DNA of 8,433 bases, taken from Clostridia bacterium. Its GTDB lineage: Bacteria > Bacillota > Clostridia > Oscillospirales > Acutalibacteraceae. The position numbers and the translations under genes are program-made. Below, in pieces: positions 1-7,859 of this stretch (position 1 is its first letter; every line of letters begins with the position of its first letter). The notes under the pieces were generated by a model. That model was not told the DNA's origin. It searched no databases and worked only from the letters and a program-made list of their open reading frames with translations. The stretch is taken from assembly GCA_017414725.1 (NCBI GenBank), contig JAFQKZ010000026.1, positions 1 through 8,433 of the forward strand, given 5' to 3'.

Positions 1-826
1 CAACGCCTTTTACCGCAGATGTCAAGATATTATCCGGAGCAAGATTTATCTGATCCATATCAACGCCAATCGCGTACTTATCGCGTTCTTTCGCGGCTTC
101 GATAACCCCGACCCCAGCTCCACCGGCGGCATGGAACACGATATCGCATTCATCGAACATCTTGATAGCAACAGCTTTACCCTTGGCAGAATCGGTAAAT
201 GTTTCGGCGTACTGAGACTTGACTATTATGTTTTTGTTAATTTCTTTCGAAGCATATGCTACGCCGGCTCTAAATCCATATTCAAATTGGTCGATTACGA
301 GACTTTTCATGCCTCCAATAAATCCTACAACTCCGGTCTTTGTCGTCAACGCAGCCGCATAACCTGCTAAAAAAGACGACTCTTGCGCGCGAAATACCAA
401 ACAAATCACGTTATCCGGCGTATCTTCGTTAAGCGAAAAATCCGCCAAAATATACGTTCTTTCAGGATTGATTTTTGCCGCTAAACTTATCGGATCAGCC
501 AATTTATAGCCAATTCCCAATATTAAATCCGTATTTTCATCGTTTAATTTGTCTATATTGCTCAAAAAATCTGCTGATTGCTGACACTCGACATATCTTA
601 CTTTACAGTCGTGTTCACGCTCTAAATTCTGTAGTCCTCGCCATGCTGACTCCTGAAAAGACTGGTCATTGACGCCACCGCCGTCTGTAACCATGGCTAT
701 TGAGAATTTGTCATTATTATATATTTTGTTATTTAATATTATTATAGATTTTATTAAAATCGCACAAAAGCCAACGCATAACAAACCGAGTAATACAAAT
801 AAAATTCGTGAAATTACTTTTTTCAT
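1..826 (-). CDS. BMP-family (PnrA-like) nucleoside-binding protein, 3' end beyond window
   Basis: Partial gene: 275 codons are visible and the frame is open to the window edge, so the C-terminus is missing. BMP/PnrA proteins capture purine nucleosides outside the cell for an ABC importer. Family signatures are present: the N-terminal ligand loop VTDGGGVNDQSF (residues 46-57), GGMKSLVIDQFEYGFRAG (171-188), AGGAGVGVIEAA (234-245), and GVDMDQ (254-259) close to the cut. The N-terminus is a signal or anchor sequence: MKK, then a hydrophobic stretch over about residues 5-31. Cysteines occur at 17 and 21, but neither sits in a canonical lipobox (preceding residues GLL and VGF), which is unusual because these proteins are normally lipoproteins. 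The ATG is preceded by AGGAGGG at 831-837. The gene starts 16 bp after the deoD stop, so the two are surely co-transcribed, which fits nucleoside uptake feeding the phosphorylase. Purine specificity is inferred from family and context. Confidence 0.93.
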   Translation of the reverse strand, partial: MKKVISRILFVLLGLLCVGFCAILIKSIIILNNKIYNNDKFSIAMVTDGGGVNDQSFQESAWRGLQNLEREHDCKVRYVECQQSADFLSNIDKLNDENTDLILGIGYKLADPISLAAKINPERTYILADFSLNEDTPDNVICLVFRAQESSFLAGYAAALTTKTGVVGFIGGMKSLVIDQFEYGFRAGVAYASKEINKNIIVKSQYAETFTDSAKGKAVAIKMFDECDIVFHAAGGAGVGVIEAAKERDKYAIGVDMDQINLAPDNILTSAVKGV

Positions 827-842
827 ATTTCCCTCCTGATTT

Positions 843-1571
843 TTAATTTTCGAGATTCACGCTAGTTTCCAACGCGATTTGGATCATATTAGAAAAGCCA
901 CGTTCCCGTTCCACCGAATCTAATGACAGATTTTTTAGTGGACAATCAGAAATCGTGACCATGCACAACGCATTTTTATGTAATTTTGCGGCGTTCATAT
1001 ACAATGCTGCGGCCTCCATTTCGACCGCCAAAACGCCCATATCAGCCCATTTTTTGAGATTTTTTTCATCACTGTAAAACACATCAGACGAAAGAATATT
1101 ACCAATATGTATGTGATTTTCGAACCCAAGCTCCTGCGCTGTTTTTACAGAATTTTCCAGCAAATTATAACTCGCCGTCGGTGCGAACGTACCATTCAAA
1201 CCATACTGATAAGAAAAATTCGAGTCCGTGCACGCGCCCATAGCAAATACTATATCTTTAAGATTAATATCATCACTTAGCGAGCCCGCACTGCCAATTC
1301 TTATTATATTTTTAACATTATAGTAATAAAACAGCTCGTACGAATAAATTCCAATTGACGGCATACCCATCCCGCTGCCCATTACAGACACTCTTTTTTG
1401 TTTATATTCGCCAATAAACCCAAGCATATTTCTTGTATTTGATATATTTTGTACATTAGTTAGAAAATTTTCTGCTATAAATTTCGCTCTCAATGGATCG
1501 CCCGGCATCAAAACAGTCTCAGCAAAATCCTCAGAATTTGCATTTATATGAGGCGTTGGCACATTCAACAT
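843..1571 (-). CDS. deoD: Purine nucleoside phosphorylase, DeoD (hexameric) type
   Basis: A 242-residue cytosolic enzyme that splits purine (deoxy)nucleosides with phosphate into free base and (deoxy)ribose-1-phosphate. The length fits the bacterial hexameric family (about 235-240). The N-terminal TPHINANSEDFAETVLMPGD is nearly identical in pattern to E. coli DeoD. Visible active-site residues are His8 (equivalent of His4, contributed to the neighbouring subunit), the phosphate ligands Arg28, Arg47, Arg91 and Ser94 (Arg24, Arg43, Arg87, Ser90), VEMEA at 183-187 for ribose binding, and the catalytic pair Asp209 and Arg222 (Asp204, Arg217). All are intact, so it should be active. The ATG at 1571 is the first start after an in-frame stop, but it has no clear Shine-Dalgarno; a GTG at codon 4 would give MPTPHIN, also plausible. 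A 154 bp spacer lies upstream. The product, (deoxy)ribose-1-phosphate, is the substrate of DeoB from the same cluster. Confidence 0.97.
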   Translation of the reverse strand: MLNVPTPHINANSEDFAETVLMPGDPLRAKFIAENFLTNVQNISNTRNMLGFIGEYKQKRVSVMGSGMGMPSIGIYSYELFYYYNVKNIIRIGSAGSLSDDINLKDIVFAMGACTDSNFSYQYGLNGTFAPTASYNLLENSVKTAQELGFENHIHIGNILSSDVFYSDEKNLKKWADMGVLAVEMEAAALYMNAAKLHKNALCMVTISDCPLKNLSLDSVERERGFSNMIQIALETSVNLEN

Positions 1572-1648
1572 AAACTGTAAGTCAACAAAGTCTTAACATA
1601 AATTTTGCTATGTATTAAAACTCGCGACTGTCAGCACCACCTTTGAAT

Positions 1649-1684
1649 TTATAAATTATATTTTCGATTTTGTTGATTTTTCAT
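1649..1684 (-). other. Spacer upstream of deoD: tiny ORF of doubtful meaning
   Basis: The 154 bp gap between the YczE-type gene and deoD (1572-1725) has no gene of normal size. It holds an 11-codon ORF (MKNQQNRKYNL, stop). A strong purine-rich GAGGAG (about 1701-1706) lies 16 nt before its ATG, too far for normal initiation. The gap also contains a 12 bp AT palindrome at 1646-1657 and a GC-richer patch at 1621-1643. I see no hairpin with a T-tract that would make a terminator and no purine riboswitch core. It may be a leader peptide, a gene remnant or chance. Confidence 0.15.
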
Positions 1685-1693
1685 AAAAACTAA

Positions 1694-1724
1694 ATTATAT
1701 CTCCTCTTTCTTTGGATAAATCAA
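1694..1724 (-). promoter_or_regulatory. Possible promoter for deoD and the BMP gene
   Basis: On the minus strand TTGATT (1719-1724) is followed after 19 bp by a perfect TATAAT (1694-1699). The spacing is longer than the ideal 17, so strength is uncertain. It lies in the only sizeable gap of the gene string and would give deoD a leader of about 115 nt. It would let deoD and the nucleoside-binding protein be expressed apart from the topoisomerase genes. This is inferred from consensus match alone. Confidence 0.35.
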
Positions 1725-1725
1725 A

Positions 1726-2385
1726 TTAATTCTTACTCTCTAATTTTAGCACATTTTTTAATAATTTGTCAATAATTTCTGCAGTTTTCTGCATAATTGG
1801 ACCTCCGACAAGTGCACAAAAAATCGTGATAATTCCAAACTTTCCGCCAAAAATCATACCTACAAGTAGAGTAATCAAATCCAAAACAGTCTTTGTAAGT
1901 CTAAAAGATTTATTGGATTTTTCGCTGACAATTTTTGCCAATGCCGTCCACGGATCAATTCCAATATCAATTGTCATGTAAACGCCAAGACCGATAAAAG
2001 CGATAAAACAACCAATTATAGAAACTATAAATCTTGGTAAAAAATCACCAGAAATATTCATCAAATCATACATCCAAACGCCAATATTAACAAATCTTCC
2101 GAGAATAACTACATATAACAAAGTTCCTATACTAATATAATTTTTATTAACAAAGAATATACACAACATTAATGTAATATTTATTATATTCACCATTAAC
2201 CCTACGTTAATATTCAGCGTTTCGCTAAGCCCCTCATAAAACACAGTAATCGGGTCGGCGCCGAGTTCAGCTTTCATAGTAAAAGCACTCGCAATACCAA
2301 GACAGAACAAGCTAAATATACACAAAACAATCTTTTTTAACCATAAAATAATATTATTTTTATCTAAGCAAAATCCAAAATTCAT
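1726..2385 (-). CDS. YczE/YitT-type integral membrane protein of unknown function
   Basis: A 219-residue polytopic membrane protein with about six hydrophobic segments, near residues 15-36, 60-79, 84-103, 117-139, 165-180 and 183-196. It is built as two related halves: LGADPITVFYEGLSE at 41-55 and IGIDPWTALAKIVSE at 141-155 share a G-x-D-P-x-T core exactly 100 residues apart, each followed by two more membrane segments. This pattern is typical of the YczE/YyaS group, related to YitT. No substrate or biochemical role is firmly known for that group. The ATG follows the deoB stop codon with no base between (TAA then ATG), and only a weak GGGGA lies about 13 nt upstream, so translation probably depends on ribosomes finishing deoB. 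Being embedded in a nucleoside salvage cluster suggests, but does not prove, a role in transport of a nucleoside, base or sugar compound. Confidence 0.85.
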   Translation of the reverse strand: MNFGFCLDKNNIILWLKKIVLCIFSLFCLGIASAFTMKAELGADPITVFYEGLSETLNINVGLMVNIINITLMLCIFFVNKNYISIGTLLYVVILGRFVNIGVWMYDLMNISGDFLPRFIVSIIGCFIAFIGLGVYMTIDIGIDPWTALAKIVSEKSNKSFRLTKTVLDLITLLVGMIFGGKFGIITIFCALVGGPIMQKTAEIIDKLLKNVLKLESKN

Positions 2386-3552
2386 TTATTTTAAAACATC
2401 CCCTAAAAAAGATTTAAATTTATTGTTATTTATACCAAAATATTCCAAAATCGTGGCAGATATGTCACCAAATGATTCGCGCGTTCCCAGATTCACGCCG
2501 GCTCTAATTTTCGGACCGTAAACCAATAATGGAACGTATTCACGAGTGTGGTCAGTTGAAATATCCCCCGGATCACAACCATGATCTGCAGTTAAAATCA
2601 AGATATCATCTTCACGTAAATTTTGTGTAATCTCAATAAGTTTTTCATCAAATTCGTTCAGAGCTTGTGCATAACCATCAATATCGTTCCTGTGTCCGTA
2701 CAACATATCAAAATCGACTAAATTTACAAAGCACAGCCCATTAAATTTTTCTTTAATTATATTTAATAATTTATTAATACCGTCTTGATTGTTTTTTGTT
2801 TTTATTATTCTTGTAATGCCAGTGTTTGCAAAAATATCACTGATTTTTCCTATAGAAATAACGTCTTTTTTGCTGTTTTTTAACAAATCCAACATAGTAG
2901 TTCCTGTAGGTTTTAACGAAAAATCGCGTCTATTTGTTGTACGAGTGAAATTTTCGGAATTACTACCAATAAATGGTCGTGCTATAATGCGCCCAACAGC
3001 GTGATTATCGCACAAAATTTCTCTGGCTATCTCACAAATTTTGTACAATTTTTCTATATTTATAATTTCTTCGTGCGCGGCAATCTGAAAAACGCTATCC
3101 GCAGACGTATATACTATTAATTTCTTCTCTCGCATACTTTGTTCGCCGTACTTTTTCAGAACTTCCGTGCCCGAAAACGGCTGATTACAAAGAGTTTTAT
3201 AACCTGTCAAACGCTCAAACTTATCGATAATCTCACTCGGGAAACCATTAGGATACGTTGGGAACGGCTTCTCAGTAACTATCCCGGCGATCTCCCAGTG
3301 CCCGATAGTCGTGTCTTTTCCGTTAGATTTTTCAGCCATTCTGCCGAAACTAGCTATAGGATTTTGTTCAAATTCGCCAAAATTTGTATCTTGTATATTA
3401 AACAAACCAAACTTTTTCATGTTTTTTAAATCAAATTTATCGCTAGTCGAACAACTTCTTAACGTATTGCACCCCGTGTCATTATATATATGTGCATCTG
3501 GGAGCGCACCTATGCCAAAACTATCTAAAACTACCAAAAAAACACGTTTCAC
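2386..3552 (-). CDS. deoB: Phosphopentomutase
   Basis: A 388-residue cytosolic enzyme of the alkaline phosphatase superfamily. It interconverts (deoxy)ribose-1-phosphate and (deoxy)ribose-5-phosphate, linking nucleoside breakdown to the pentose phosphate pool or to deoxyribose aldolase. The length matches the family. Metal ligands, by comparison with the Bacillus cereus enzyme, are all visible: Asp10 (in VVLDSFGIG), Asp282 and His287 (VDFDMLYGH), Asp323 and His324 (TADHG) and His335 (TDHTREYVP). The phosphate-accepting threonine is Thr81 in GKDTTIGHWEIAG; the second threonine of the more usual DTxTGHW is Ile83 here. YTSADSVFQIAAHEE (148-162) and ARPFIG (191-196) are also classic. It begins with GTG, supported by AGGAG at 3562-3566, and lies 21 bp after parC. 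It works directly downstream of DeoD in the pathway. Confidence 0.98.
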   Translation of the reverse strand: MKRVFLVVLDSFGIGALPDAHIYNDTGCNTLRSCSTSDKFDLKNMKKFGLFNIQDTNFGEFEQNPIASFGRMAEKSNGKDTTIGHWEIAGIVTEKPFPTYPNGFPSEIIDKFERLTGYKTLCNQPFSGTEVLKKYGEQSMREKKLIVYTSADSVFQIAAHEEIINIEKLYKICEIAREILCDNHAVGRIIARPFIGSNSENFTRTTNRRDFSLKPTGTTMLDLLKNSKKDVISIGKISDIFANTGITRIIKTKNNQDGINKLLNIIKEKFNGLCFVNLVDFDMLYGHRNDIDGYAQALNEFDEKLIEITQNLREDDILILTADHGCDPGDISTDHTREYVPLLVYGPKIRAGVNLGTRESFGDISATILEYFGINNNKFKSFLGDVLK

Positions 3553-3573
3553 AAACCAACACTCCTACAAAAC

Positions 3574-5802
3574 TCACAAAATCAACTGTTCGAAATTACT
3601 ATCTTTGTCTGACAAAAACTTACCTGTCGCCGGAAGATTTTTCACGCGATAATTTTTTTCGTCTTTCAAACTATTTATAGTATATTTTTTGATTTCTGCT
3701 AGTTTACAACCGCGTTTTTGTTTCATGACCAGAACCCCCTGAGTGCTCTTCGTCTGCTTCAGATTTATATCTCCGGTATTGAAAATCAATATCTTCCCTG
3801 ACGAAGATTTTAATAAATAATCCTGATTTTCTGTTAAATATTCACAAAAAACTAGTTTTTCTGTCTCGCAATATGCTTTAATTAATTTCTTTCTATTGGT
3901 TTTTGTATAATATGCCTGCATGTCAACCTTTGCGACTTTACCGCTCTCGAAAAAGAACACTATAAAACCCTGATAATTCACAGTGCAGACCATAGAAATT
4001 ATCTTTTCGTTCTTTTCGAAATCTAAAATTACAGGTACATATTCGCCCATCGAACTTGCTTTTGTATCGGCAAAATTGTACGCTTTTGACTTGTAAACTT
4101 GAATTTTATTAGTGAAAAACAATAAATCTGAGTGATTCGTACCAGAAATCTGATGCGTTATTTCATCGTCGTTTTTGAGTTTTTGCTCAGAGTTCATTTT
4201 CAAAGACTGTGGAGTGATTTTCTTAAAATAGCTCTCTTTTGTTAAGAAAAAGTTAACAGGATAATCAGGTTCTGTTTCTTCTTCGTATTCTATTTCGTCC
4301 GGAGACACTAATAAACTTTGTCTTGGTTTACTATAAGTTTTTATGACATTTTGTAGTTCTTTTATGATTATTTCGTCTATTTTTTGTTTGTTTTTGATAA
4401 TATTTTCGAGTTCTTTTATTTCTTTTGTGAGATTTTCGGTCTCTTCTAATCTATTTAATATATATTCTTTATTTAAATATCTTAATTTTATATTAGCTAT
4501 GTATTCGGCTTGTGTCTCGTCTATGTTAAATCCTGATATTAAATTCGGGACAACTTGTGATTCTTGCGGCGTGTTACGCACAATACTTATAGCTTTGTCA
4601 ATGTCCAACAAAATTTTTGATAAAGCCTGAAGCAGGTGTAATTTTTCCTGTTTTTTATTTAACTCAAATACAGTTCTTTTCTTGACACAGTCTTCTCTAA
4701 AAATTATCCAGTTTTCTAAAATTTCTTTTACACCCATGACTTTGGGAGTATTTTTTATTAATATATTAAAATTGCACGAGAAAGTGTCTTCTAACGGCGT
4801 GATTTTGAACAATTTTCTCATAAAATTCTCGGGATCAGTGCCACGTTTCAGGTCTATCGTGATTTTTAGACCCTCAAGACCAGTCTCGTCACGAATATCC
4901 GAAATCTCTCTTAATTTATTATTTTTTATTAATTCTGCTGTTTTTTCGATTATAATTTCGCTCGTAGTCGTCGGCGGTATATTAAAAATATCAATGCAAT
5001 TGTACTTTTTGTCATATTTATATCTTGACCGAACTTTAATTCCACCGCGCCCGGTTTCATATATCATGCGAATCTTGTCTTTATCGTAAATAATCTCGCC
5101 GGACCCCGGAAAATCGGGCGCAATTAACGTGCTCATCACGTCGTGATCCGGATTTTTTATGATATTTATAGTCGTTTCACAGACTTCTTTTAGATTAAAT
5201 GGACATATTGAACTCGCCATTCCAACAGCAATTCCAGTGTTTGAGTTGACAAGAATCGATGGGAAAGTACATGGCAAAAGCGCAGGTTCTTTCATCGTAT
5301 TGTCATAATTATCTACGAATTCTACGGTGTTTTTGTCTATATCGCTGAAAAATTCTCTGCAAATTTTTTCGAGTTTCGCCTCTGTATATCTCGATGCAGC
5401 GCACGCCATGTCGCGCGAGTAAAATTTACCGAAATTTCCTTTAGAATCGACATACGGATGCAAAAGCGCTTCATAACCGCGGCTCAACCTGACCATAGTA
5501 TCATAAATCGCGCTGTCACCATGCGGGTTCAATTTCATCGTCTGACCAACTATATTTGCAGATTTTGTACGAGTGTCCCCCAAAAGCCCCATTTTGTACA
5601 TAGTGTACAATAATTTTCTGTGAGAGGGCTTAAATCCGTCAATTTCGGGTATAGCACGAGACATAATTACGCTCATTGCATACGGCATATAATTATTCTT
5701 TAACGTATCTGTAATCTTATCTTCTATTATTTCTCCCGCGTTGTTAATTACTCCTGTTATTTTCGTGCCGATTTCTTTAGATTTGTTTTTTTTCTGTGCC
5801 AT
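3574..5802 (-). CDS. parC: DNA topoisomerase IV subunit A (GyrA/ParC family)
   Basis: A 742-residue DNA breakage and rejoining subunit of a type IIA topoisomerase. It pairs with the ParE-like protein encoded 28 bp upstream. The winged-helix/tower core spans about residues 30-500: YAMSVIMSRAIPEIDGFKPS (41-60), the quinolone-determining segment NPHGDSAIYD with Ser97 and Asp101 both wild type, and the catalytic Tyr139 in AASRYTEAKL. A charged coiled-coil stretch (about 450-490) and a very acidic linker (503-514) precede a short C-terminal domain. That domain has degenerate propeller repeats such as LLFFTNKIQVYKSKAYNF (560-577) and FIVFFFESGKVAKVD (613-627). No GyrA-box (QRRGGKG) is seen, so decatenation by topoisomerase IV is more likely than gyrase supercoiling. 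The alternative is a second, gyrase-labelled paralogue, since clostridial annotations of this pair vary. The ATG has an AGAGGT ribosome site at 5809-5814. Confidence 0.94.
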   Translation of the reverse strand: MAQKKNKSKEIGTKITGVINNAGEIIEDKITDTLKNNYMPYAMSVIMSRAIPEIDGFKPSHRKLLYTMYKMGLLGDTRTKSANIVGQTMKLNPHGDSAIYDTMVRLSRGYEALLHPYVDSKGNFGKFYSRDMACAASRYTEAKLEKICREFFSDIDKNTVEFVDNYDNTMKEPALLPCTFPSILVNSNTGIAVGMASSICPFNLKEVCETTINIIKNPDHDVMSTLIAPDFPGSGEIIYDKDKIRMIYETGRGGIKVRSRYKYDKKYNCIDIFNIPPTTTSEIIIEKTAELIKNNKLREISDIRDETGLEGLKITIDLKRGTDPENFMRKLFKITPLEDTFSCNFNILIKNTPKVMGVKEILENWIIFREDCVKKRTVFELNKKQEKLHLLQALSKILLDIDKAISIVRNTPQESQVVPNLISGFNIDETQAEYIANIKLRYLNKEYILNRLEETENLTKEIKELENIIKNKQKIDEIIIKELQNVIKTYSKPRQSLLVSPDEIEYEEETEPDYPVNFFLTKESYFKKITPQSLKMNSEQKLKNDDEITHQISGTNHSDLLFFTNKIQVYKSKAYNFADTKASSMGEYVPVILDFEKNEKIISMVCTVNYQGFIVFFFESGKVAKVDMQAYYTKTNRKKLIKAYCETEKLVFCEYLTENQDYLLKSSSGKILIFNTGDINLKQTKSTQGVLVMKQKRGCKLAEIKKYTINSLKDEKNYRVKNLPATGKFLSDKDSNFEQLIL

Positions 5803-5830
5803 ATTTTTACCTCTAATTTATATTAATTTA

Positions 5831-7825
5831 CTAACTAATGTCCAGGTTGTCTGTATATAAATATCCATTTTGCACAATATATTCTTTGCGTCCGTTCAAG
5901 TCATCGCCCAGCAAAATATCAAACATCATAGAAGTTTTCTCGATATCTTCGGGCATAACTTTAATTAATCTTCGGGTTTTAGGATTCATAGTCGTAAAAT
6001 TCATCATGTCCGGCTCATTTTCACCCAGTCCTTTGGATCTCTGTATAGTATATTTTTTATTGCCAATTTTGTTCAAAAACTCCAATTTTTCGCTTTCGTT
6101 ATACGCAAAATATGTATTGTTTTCCGAATTTATTTCATATAACGGTGATTCCGCAATAAAAACTTTTCCCAGTTCTATTAATTTCGGAGCGAGTCTATAT
6201 ATCATAGTTAATAATAACGTACGAATTTGAAAGCCGTCTACGTCAGCGTCTGTACACAAAATAATTTTGTTCCATTTTAGTAAATTTATATCAAATGACG
6301 ATAATTCTTTAGAAACTTTTGTGCTTTTCGCTGAATTTTTGACTTCGATTCCGCAACCCAAAACTTTTATTAAATCTATAATAATATCACTCTTGAAAAT
6401 TCTGTTATAATCAGATTTTAAACAGTTCAAAATCTTGCCCCTGATTGGAATAATCGCCTGAAAGTCCGGGTCCCTGGCCTGTTTGCACGCTCCCAAAGCC
6501 GAGTCGCCCTCGACTATAAACAACTCGCGAATATTTAAATCTTTGCTTCGACAATCTACAAATTTTGCGACGCGACTCGCGATGTCCATAGAACTGGTCA
6601 GCTTTTTTTTGAGATTTTGACGAGTTTTCTCAGCATCCTCACGACTTCTTTTGTTTATCAAAACTTGATTACAGATTTTATCAGCATCATTTGGATTCTC
6701 TGTAAAATATACTTCGAAATATTTCTTCAGAGCCTGTGTCAAAGAATCTTGAATTCCCTTGTTTGTAATAGATTTTTTTGTCTGATTTTCATAAGAAGTT
6801 ACTGTCGAAAACGAAGAAATTATGATAACTAACGAATCTTCTATGTCTGTATAACTAATCTTGCTCTCGTTTTTTGTGTATTTATTCGTCTGCTTTAAAT
6901 AATTATCTATTTGATACGAAAGCGCGGTTTTAACAGCTTTCTCTGGTGCTCCGCCATGCTCCAAATAACTGGAATTATGATAATATTCTATAAAATTCAG
7001 CTTGTTCGAGAAAGACACGGATATCTGTGCTTTGAATTTGTAATAATCTTTGTCGTCCCGGTCACGAATTTTTTCTTCGTAGGCCCAATTTTGCACCGGA
7101 ATTAAATAATTTTTGTCAAGAATTTCTTCTATATAATCTACAATTCCATTGGGATATTTGAACTCAGATATACTATATGACATGTCTTCTTTTTGGTATT
7201 TTAACACAAATTTAATACCGGAGTTCACAACGGCCTGTCTATTTAATACTTCTGTAAAATATTCTAACGGAATTTTAATATCCGTGAACACTTCTATGTC
7301 AGGTTTCCACTTGATTTTCGTGCCTGTATCTTTGTTTTTATACTCTTCTTTGTGCAATCCGCCAACGTTTTCGCCTTTTTCAAAACTCAAATTATATTTG
7401 TATCCGTCACGTTTGACCTCGACTTCCATATATTCAGAAGCATACTGAGTCGAGCATAAACCAAGACCGTTCAGACCCAACGAGTACTCGTAATTGTTCT
7501 GGTTCTCGTTATTGTATTTTCCTCCGGCGTACAACTCGCATAATAATAATTCCCAGTTATATCTATTTTCTTTGGTGTTAAAATCTACCGGTAGTCCTCG
7601 ACCGTGGTCTTCAATTTGTATAGAATTATCGCGATAATATGTAAGTTTAATAATATTTCCATGACCCTCGCGCGCCTCGTCTATAGAATTTGACAAGATC
7701 TCGAACACCGCATGTTCACAGCCTTCCAGACCGTCTGAACCAAATATGACCCCAGGTCTTTTCCGAACTCGATCTGCACCTTTTAAAGACGATATGCTCT
7801 CGTTAGTGTACTCCGCTTTTTTCAA
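5831..7825 (-). CDS. parE: DNA topoisomerase IV subunit B (GyrB/ParE family)
   Basis: The 664-residue ATPase subunit of a type IIA topoisomerase. With the start at TTG 7825 the GHKL residues are Glu42, Asn46 and Asp49 (FEILSNSIDEA) and Asp73 (IEDHGRGLP), matching E. coli GyrB numbering exactly. The glycine loop GLNGLG is at 117-122 and the transducer QTK loop at 348-350 (ENQTKKS). The TOPRIM domain shows VEGDSALGACKQ with Glu439, IRGKIL (461-466), CTDADVDG with Asp526, Asp528 and Asp530, and KGLGE (598-602). All catalytic and metal residues are present. An in-frame ATG at 7888 would add 21 residues, but it lies inside the -35 box and upstream of the predicted transcript start; the TTG has a strong AGGAG. 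The gene heads the minus-strand string and is followed closely by parC. Confidence 0.95.
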   Translation of the reverse strand: MKKAEYTNESISSLKGADRVRKRPGVIFGSDGLEGCEHAVFEILSNSIDEAREGHGNIIKLTYYRDNSIQIEDHGRGLPVDFNTKENRYNWELLLCELYAGGKYNNENQNNYEYSLGLNGLGLCSTQYASEYMEVEVKRDGYKYNLSFEKGENVGGLHKEEYKNKDTGTKIKWKPDIEVFTDIKIPLEYFTEVLNRQAVVNSGIKFVLKYQKEDMSYSISEFKYPNGIVDYIEEILDKNYLIPVQNWAYEEKIRDRDDKDYYKFKAQISVSFSNKLNFIEYYHNSSYLEHGGAPEKAVKTALSYQIDNYLKQTNKYTKNESKISYTDIEDSLVIIISSFSTVTSYENQTKKSITNKGIQDSLTQALKKYFEVYFTENPNDADKICNQVLINKRSREDAEKTRQNLKKKLTSSMDIASRVAKFVDCRSKDLNIRELFIVEGDSALGACKQARDPDFQAIIPIRGKILNCLKSDYNRIFKSDIIIDLIKVLGCGIEVKNSAKSTKVSKELSSFDINLLKWNKIILCTDADVDGFQIRTLLLTMIYRLAPKLIELGKVFIAESPLYEINSENNTYFAYNESEKLEFLNKIGNKKYTIQRSKGLGENEPDMMNFTTMNPKTRRLIKVMPEDIEKTSMMFDILLGDDLNGRKEYIVQNGYLYTDNLDIS

Positions 7826-7832
7826 TTTTACT

Positions 7833-7840
7833 TCTCCTCG
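7833..7840 (-). promoter_or_regulatory. Ribosome binding site that sets the parE TTG start
   Basis: The minus strand reads CGAGGAGA here, placed 7-8 nt before TTG at 7823-7825. No comparable site precedes the in-frame ATG codons at 7888 or 7849. This, together with protein alignment beginning at KKAEYTNESISSLKG, decides the start. Confidence 0.8.
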
Positions 7841-7859
7841 TGATATCATTATTTCTTTA

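Noticed and set aside
131..672. Plus-strand open frames of 65-79 codons opposite the BMP gene
   Set aside because: They are antisense to a gene with clear family motifs, have no ribosome sites and no recognisable protein features.
1572..1725. A purine riboswitch or intrinsic terminator in the deoD leader
   Set aside because: I found no conserved purine-aptamer core and no GC-rich hairpin followed by a T-tract; the only palindrome (1646-1657) is short and entirely A/T.
2789..3680. Several plus-strand open frames of 62-113 codons opposite deoB and the end of parC
   Set aside because: They overlap one another and a fully conserved minus-strand enzyme; composition is typical of reverse-strand shadow frames.
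4343..5089. Plus-strand open frames of 95 and 135 codons opposite parC
   Set aside because: They are serine/isoleucine-rich shadows of lysine- and glutamate-rich ParC codons, with no independent support.
5838..7448. Plus-strand open frames of 64-130 codons opposite parE
   Set aside because: They are antisense to TOPRIM and ATPase coding sequence with all catalytic residues intact, and have no start signals.
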